Part shown: positions 6,237-9,501 of the stretch, in pieces
How the letters are laid out: each line of letters opens with the position of its first letter
Numbering within the stretch: the stretch's first letter is position 1
Source: CAVYYW01 sp963772845
Lineage (GTDB): Bacteria; Bacillota; Bacilli; Bacillales; Sporolactobacillaceae
Length of the DNA stretch: 9,501 bases
NCBI GenBank assembly: GCA_963772845.1
Contig: CAVYYW010000019.1
Location: 1-9,501, forward strand
Direction of reading: 5' to 3'
Translations under genes and position numbers: made by a program
Notes under the pieces: generated by a model
What the model was told of the DNA's origin: nothing
The model's database searches: none
Seen by the model: only the letters and a program-made list of their open reading frames with translations

Positions 6237-7169
6237 TTATTGTTGCTGGCCGCCAAGAAAGACCTTTTTGAAATAGTTTAATTGATAGTCCAGTGTTAGT
6301 GGATCATTAAAATAAAAGGCTTTGGCGTTAACTTCAAAGACATGATTCTTTTTGACAGCGGGAATATTTTTGTAAGTTTGTGTTTGTTGAAAAGAGGTTT
6401 TCGTATCCGAATTTTTACTGAAGATAATATAATCTCCGGCGTACTCTGGAAGGACTTCTGGCGAGATCGCGTAATAACCAGGCTTTAAAGCCATTTCTTT
6501 AACTTTCTCAGGCATCTTCAAGCCCATTTCTTGATAAAGAATTTCTGTTCCCCGTCCCCAGTTATCACCGAAAACATAAAGCTGCTTGCCAAAGTTCTCA
6601 ATGACTGAAACGGTGGTGTCCTTTCCAATTTTGTCTTTAATTTTGTCGCCTTCTTTATGCGCGCGGCTTTTGAAATTCTTAATCCATTTCTTGGCTTCAT
6701 CTTCTTTGTTTAACAGCTTGCCGATCTCCAGATGCTGGGTCAGGTAGTCCACCTTGCCGTATGTATAGGTGACTGTCGGGGCGATTTTTTTTAGTTTATC
6801 AATATTTTTTGTATTGGATAGACCAATAATCAAGTCAGGGTTTAGCGCAATAATTTTCTCAAGGTTATCGTCTGAAACGGTTTTAGCATCCTTTAATTTG
6901 TTTTTAAAACGCGGGTTCATCTTGGACCAGGAATCCACGCCAACAACTGGAACGCCAAGAGCCATAACGTTCCCAGCAAAAGAAGAAAGAACAACGACCC
7001 GTTTTGGGTGAGAAGGGACTTCAACGGGCCCGTTTTCTGAGTGATAGATTCTTGTTGAAGACTGTTTGTTTTTACCTGATGTCTTGTTCTGTTTATCCGT
7101 TGAAGCGCTGCTACACGCGGTGAGAATGAGTGCCAGCATGAGAAGAAATGGAATCCATAGTTTTTTCAT
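6237..7169 (-). CDS. Iron-siderophore ABC transporter substrate-binding lipoprotein, FhuD type
   Basis: A 310-residue surface lipoprotein that captures the ferric siderophore and delivers it to the permeases. A signal peptide with a lipobox ends in LTAC, Cys19 being the lipidated residue, followed by a Ser/Lys-rich linker (20-40). The body is a periplasmic-binding-protein fold of the FecB/FhuD class: HPKRVVVL (54-61), VMALGVPVVGVDSW, LNPDLIIGLSN (109-119), KIAPTVTYTY, then the second lobe with YVFGDNWGRGTEILYQEMGL, YYAISPEVLPEYAGDYIIFS and VFEVNAKAFYFNDPLTLDYQ. The YVFG-GRG and FYFxDPxxL pattern is as in B. subtilis FhuD, which binds hydroxamates such as ferrichrome; hydroxamate specificity here is therefore likely but unproven. 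AAAGGAG sits 9 bases before the ATG. Its first 59 bases overlap the ATPase gene in another frame. Confidence 0.92.
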   Translation of the reverse strand: MKKLWIPFLLMLALILTACSSASTDKQNKTSGKNKQSSTRIYHSENGPVEVPSHPKRVVVLSSFAGNVMALGVPVVGVDSWSKMNPRFKNKLKDAKTVSDDNLEKIIALNPDLIIGLSNTKNIDKLKKIAPTVTYTYGKVDYLTQHLEIGKLLNKEDEAKKWIKNFKSRAHKEGDKIKDKIGKDTTVSVIENFGKQLYVFGDNWGRGTEILYQEMGLKMPEKVKEMALKPGYYAISPEVLPEYAGDYIIFSKNSDTKTSFQQTQTYKNIPAVKKNHVFEVNAKAFYFNDPLTLDYQLNYFKKVFLGGQQQ

Positions 7170-7965
7170 ATCGATCGTCTCCTTTTAGTAAGTTATAAGT
7201 GATGCACATCGGTTTATTCGTTCGTGGGTCTCTGCCAATTTCAGCGTCAATCTGAAAGACTTCCCTCAGAACTTGCGGCTGGATCACTTCTTCGTTTGTT
7301 CCCGTCTTTACAATCTTTCCAGCTTTTAATGCGATAATGGCATCTGCAAAACGGGAGGCTTGGTTTAAATCGTGAAGCACCATGACGATGGTCCGGCCTT
7401 GTTCCTTGTTAAGCTTCTGCAAAAGCTCCAGAACCTCCAGCTGATGAGCCATGTCTAGATACGTGGTCGGTTCATCAAGAAAAATCATTTCAGTTTCCTG
7501 GGCAAGCGCCAAAGCAACCCATACACGCTGGCGCTGACCGCCAGACAGTGCATCAACAGGGGTGTTTTTGAAATCCGCCGTACCGGTTACGTCTAGGGCC
7601 CAATTGATCATTTCGATGTCTTTTTCATTTAGACGCCCGAAGCCTTTTTGATACGGATAACGGCCATAAGACACCAACTCGCCGGCAGTCAGGCCACCCG
7701 GACTTTCTGGAGTCTGAGGCAAAATAGCCATTTTCTTTGCAAGCGCTTTTGTATTCTCTTCTGATAAATGCTTGCCATCAAGAATAATGGATCCAGAATG
7801 ATGGGAAATAATCCGGGTCATTGCCTTTAAGAGCGTTGATTTCCCACAGCCGTTCGGACCGATGATGGCGGTGATTTTATGATCTGGAATCTCAATTGAA
7901 AGGCCCTTAACTATTAAGCCATCGCCATAGCCGACATTAAGATCCTTTGTAAAAAGGCGAACCAT
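7111..7965 (-). CDS. Iron-siderophore ABC transporter ATP-binding protein (YusV/FhuC type)
   Basis: The cytosolic ATPase that drives siderophore import; 284 residues. All ABC motifs are present: Walker A GPNGCGKST (36-44), Q-loop Gln84 in ILPQTPESPGGLT, signature LSGGQRQR (140-147), Walker B MIFLDEPTT (160-168, Glu165 catalytic) and the switch His198 in VMVLHDLNQ. The segment ELVSYGRYPYQKGFG and the tail VFQIDAEIGRDPRTNKPMCI are typical of FecE/FhuC-type ATPases and of B. subtilis YusV. ATTAGGAGG lies 6 bases before the ATG. It is the first gene of the operon, directly behind the Fur box. Oddly, the last 20 or so residues, KTMDSISSHAGTHSHRV among them, are encoded in sequence that also encodes the binding-protein signal peptide. 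That tail lies beyond the usual family end and may be dispensable. Confidence 0.94.
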   Translation of the reverse strand: MVRLFTKDLNVGYGDGLIVKGLSIEIPDHKITAIIGPNGCGKSTLLKAMTRIISHHSGSIILDGKHLSEENTKALAKKMAILPQTPESPGGLTAGELVSYGRYPYQKGFGRLNEKDIEMINWALDVTGTADFKNTPVDALSGGQRQRVWVALALAQETEMIFLDEPTTYLDMAHQLEVLELLQKLNKEQGRTIVMVLHDLNQASRFADAIIALKAGKIVKTGTNEEVIQPQVLREVFQIDAEIGRDPRTNKPMCITYNLLKGDDRYEKTMDSISSHAGTHSHRV

Positions 7966-8002
7966 TGAAAACCTCCTAATCTATTTAAATATAACTTTAC
8001 TA

Positions 8003-8031
8003 TTGATAATGATTATCAGTATCATTTACAA
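8003..8031 (-). promoter_or_regulatory. Candidate promoter of the siderophore transporter operon
   Basis: On the minus strand TTGTAA (8031-8026) and TATCAA (8008-8003) are 17 bases apart, each matching SigA at four of six positions. The Fur box lies between and over the -10, the arrangement expected for iron repression. Other nearby spacings are possible, so the exact start site is uncertain. Confidence 0.35.
8004..8018. promoter_or_regulatory. Fur box (iron-responsive operator)
   Basis: TGATAATGATTATCA matches the Bacillus 7-1-7 Fur consensus TGATAATNATTATCA at every position. Extended to 8005-8023, GATAATGATTATCAGTATC fits the classic 19-bp iron box at 17 of 19 positions. It lies in the 134-bp gap between the transporter operon and the flavoprotein reductase and can serve both divergent promoters. 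Confidence 0.92.
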
Positions 8032-8043
8032 TGTAACTATAAT
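8013..8043 (+). promoter_or_regulatory. Candidate promoter of the flavoprotein reductase gene
   Basis: A consensus TATAAT lies at 8038-8043. The best -35, TTATCA at 8013-8018, is 19 bases upstream, a little long, and is part of the Fur box, so Fur binding would block it. An ATGTAA/TTACAT dyad (8031-8053) straddles the -10. Confidence 0.4.
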
Positions 8044-8086
8044 AATATTACATAACGATGTCAAACAGTATTTTTTATAAATGAAC

Positions 8087-8093
8087 AGGGGTG
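8087..8093 (+). promoter_or_regulatory. Ribosome binding site that favours the TTG start of the reductase
   Basis: AGGGGTG resembles the Bacillus anti-16S target AGGAGGTG and ends 6 bases before TTG at 8100, a normal spacing. The alternative in-frame GTG at 8091 lies inside this site and has no Shine-Dalgarno sequence of its own. Confidence 0.5.
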
Positions 8094-8099
8094 GGGAAG

Positions 8100-9131
8100 T
8101 TGCCAACAGGTGAATGTTTTGATGTAACCATCATTGGAGGGGGTCCTTCAGGTCTTTATTCAGCTTTTTACAGTGGACTGAGAGAAATGAAAACAAAGCT
8201 GATCGAAGCACAGCCACATCTGGGGGGCAAAATTCATGTGTATCCGGAGAAAACGATCGGGGATGTGGGCGGTCTGCCGCCTATAACGGGAGCAAAACTG
8301 ATCGAGCAGCTTATTGAACAAGGTATGACCTTTAACCCTGAGGTCGTTGTGAATGAAAAAATACTGTCTATTTCTCGTGAGGATTCAGGTGAATTTGTCT
8401 TAAAAGCAGAATCAGGGCAGGTTCATTATTCCAAGACGCTTATCATTGCAACGGGCAGCGGGATCCTAAAGCCTCAGAAGCTGAAGATCGAAGGCGCGGA
8501 AAAATTTGAGGTTTCCAATCTTCATTACACGGTGCCTTCATTAAATCAGTTTATAAATAAGCGGGTAATTATTTCAGGCGGAGGAAATTCTGCCATTGAC
8601 TGGGCTAATGAAATCGAATCCTTTGCTGAGAAGGTGTATCTGACCTTTCGAAAAGCAGATTTAGCAGGTCATGAATCTCAAATCTCACGTTTAAAAAACA
8701 GCACGGTGGAGTGTCTTCCCCATACATCAATCACAAAGCTCATGACAGGCAAACAACAGGATGCTATTAATTACGTCGAATTGACAAATCAAAAAACAGG
8801 CGGCCTTCATAGATTGGCAGTTGATGATGTCATCATTAACCATGGCTTTAATCAGGACGCAGCGCTTCTTAGTGAAAGCGGAATTGATCTTAAATTAATT
8901 GATCAATGCTATATTTCCGGCAATGCAATCAGTGAAACCTCTGTTCCGGGCGTGTATGCGGCTGGGGATATCCTAAAGCATGAAGGCAAGTTGAATTTAA
9001 TCGCAGGAGCTTTTCAGGACGCTGCGAATGCCGTCAACAAAGCGAAAACATTCATTCAGCCTGAAGCAGGTGCTGCCGCCATGGTTTCTTCCCATAATCA
9101 GGTTTTTCAAAAAGCCAAGGAACGACCTTGA
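8100..9131 (+). CDS. FAD/NAD(P)-dependent reductase, YcgT/YumC/IruO group (ferredoxin/flavodoxin or siderophore reductase)
   Basis: A cytosolic flavoprotein of about 343 residues with the thioredoxin-reductase fold. Seen: FAD-binding IIGGGPSGL (11-19), a LGGKIHVYPEKTIGDVGGLP segment typical of YumC-type ferredoxin-NADP reductases, the ATGSG motif (118-122), NADPH-binding ISGGGNSAIDWANE (158-171) with a basic FRK after it, and the second FAD motif VYAAGDI (285-291). The CxxC disulfide of thioredoxin reductase is absent: only three scattered cysteines exist. Known relatives are ferredoxin/flavodoxin-NADP+ reductases YumC and YcgT (YcgT being iron-regulated) and staphylococcal IruO, which reduces ferric hydroxamate siderophores. 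Its divergent position across one Fur box from a FhuD-type transporter suggests a role in intracellular iron release; that is inference. Start: TTG 8100 chosen over GTG 8091 on ribosome-site grounds. No clear terminator follows. Confidence 0.88.
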   Translation: MPTGECFDVTIIGGGPSGLYSAFYSGLREMKTKLIEAQPHLGGKIHVYPEKTIGDVGGLPPITGAKLIEQLIEQGMTFNPEVVVNEKILSISREDSGEFVLKAESGQVHYSKTLIIATGSGILKPQKLKIEGAEKFEVSNLHYTVPSLNQFINKRVIISGGGNSAIDWANEIESFAEKVYLTFRKADLAGHESQISRLKNSTVECLPHTSITKLMTGKQQDAINYVELTNQKTGGLHRLAVDDVIINHGFNQDAALLSESGIDLKLIDQCYISGNAISETSVPGVYAAGDILKHEGKLNLIAGAFQDAANAVNKAKTFIQPEAGAAAMVSSHNQVFQKAKERP

Positions 9132-9274
9132 AAGAAGCGGTGAGTCAATCATCTTTGAGTCGGAAATGCTTTAAAATAGCGGGATAGCCTGCAGCATGAT
9201 ACCAATACACCACTACCTTTTTTCGGTTATTTTCGACAATAAAGTAGAAATTCTTGGTTCTAAATCCAATAATT

Positions 9275-9305
9275 TTTACATTTAAAAAACGAAATCATAT
9301 ATAAT
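9275..9305 (+). promoter_or_regulatory. Predicted promoter of the terminal lipoprotein gene
   Basis: A perfect TATAAT (9300-9305) is preceded by TTTACA (9275-9280) at 19 bases, or TTACAT one base later at 18. The -10 is strong and the spacing slightly long. Transcription would begin near 9312, about 30 bases before the gene. Confidence 0.45.
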
Positions 9306-9343
9306 AGGAGTAAGATATAAAGAAGCTTTCAGGGGGCAATCAT

Positions 9344-9501
9344 ATGAAAAAGGCAGGGATTTTGATCGGTGTATTCGCTTGTTCATTGATGACTTTATCA
9401 GCTTGTTCGCATTCGGACAGCAAGAAAGCGGATCATGCTTCGAGCGCATCCACATCATCATCGACAGCAGCTCAAGCTTCTGCTCAAACGAAGACCAACA
9501 A
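9344..9501 (+). CDS. Lipoprotein of unknown function, cut by the window end
   Basis: Only the first 52 codons are in the window. The ATG at 9344 follows AGGGGG by 7 bases. The product opens with a lipoprotein signal peptide: MKK, a hydrophobic stretch and the lipobox LSAC, with Cys21 as the lipid-attachment residue. A low-complexity linker rich in Ser, Ala, Thr and Gln follows (residues 22-52), of the kind that tethers extracellular domains to the membrane. The functional domain lies past the edge, so no family can be named. It runs in the same direction as the reductase but 212 bases away with its own promoter, so it is probably not in that operon, and there is no Fur box before it. Confidence 0.8.
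   Translation, partial: MKKAGILIGVFACSLMTLSACSHSDSKKADHASSASTSSSTAAQASAQTKTN

Noticed and set aside
8081..8113. 10-codon upstream ORF overlapping the reductase start
   Set aside because: No ribosome site before its ATG, only poly-T and AT sequence.
8100..9131. Thioredoxin reductase
   Set aside because: The fold matches, but the redox-active CxxC motif is missing and the YumC-type YPEK segment is present.

Overview
The window looks like a chromosomal segment of a Bacillus-type member of the Bacillales. Protein relatives I recognise (YczE, a FhuD-type lipoprotein, a YusV/FhuC-type ATPase, a YumC/YcgT-type flavoenzyme), AGGAGG-type ribosome sites, a perfect Bacillus 7-1-7 Fur box and U-tailed terminators all point the same way. 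Species cannot be fixed from the sequence alone.

Left part (1-1960): an aldo/keto reductase on the minus strand and a divergent YczE-family membrane protein on the plus strand, each followed by a convincing intrinsic terminator. A SigA-like promoter lies before yczE.

Middle part (1960-4190): a gene-poor, repeat-rich mosaic. Two segments (2011-2576 and 3481-3771) are bounded by the same terminal inverted repeat of about 17 bp (GGCCACTGAAAAAGTCC) and share an internal module of about 100 bp: two diverged direct copies in the first, one inverted copy in the second. They bracket a small sigma-70-family gene (2850-3354) that is broken by one extra nucleotide in region 2. A 116-bp segment with its own terminal inverted repeats abuts the first element. 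Nearer the transporter lie a 16-bp perfect palindrome and four 21-bp tandem repeats. Most open frames here are translations of repeats and are not called.

Right part (4189-9131): an iron-siderophore module. A minus-strand operon reads ATPase, lipoprotein binding protein, permease, permease, with overlapping or tightly spaced genes. Divergent from it, on the plus strand, is a pyridine-nucleotide flavoprotein of the YcgT/YumC/IruO group that lacks the CxxC disulfide of thioredoxin reductase. The shared 134-bp gap holds a perfect Fur box at 8004-8018. The coherent reading is that under iron starvation Fur leaves the site, the ABC transporter imports a ferric (probably hydroxamate) siderophore, and the flavoenzyme helps release the iron by reduction, directly or through ferredoxin/flavodoxin. 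The first four functions are well supported by family; the role of the reductase is inference.

Right edge (9344-9501): the start of an unidentified lipoprotein gene, cut by the window end.

I found no rRNA, tRNA, CRISPR array, recognisable transposase or replication origin. The most unusual material is the repeat mosaic around the frameshifted sigma gene, and the transporter-plus-reductase locus sharing one Fur operator.
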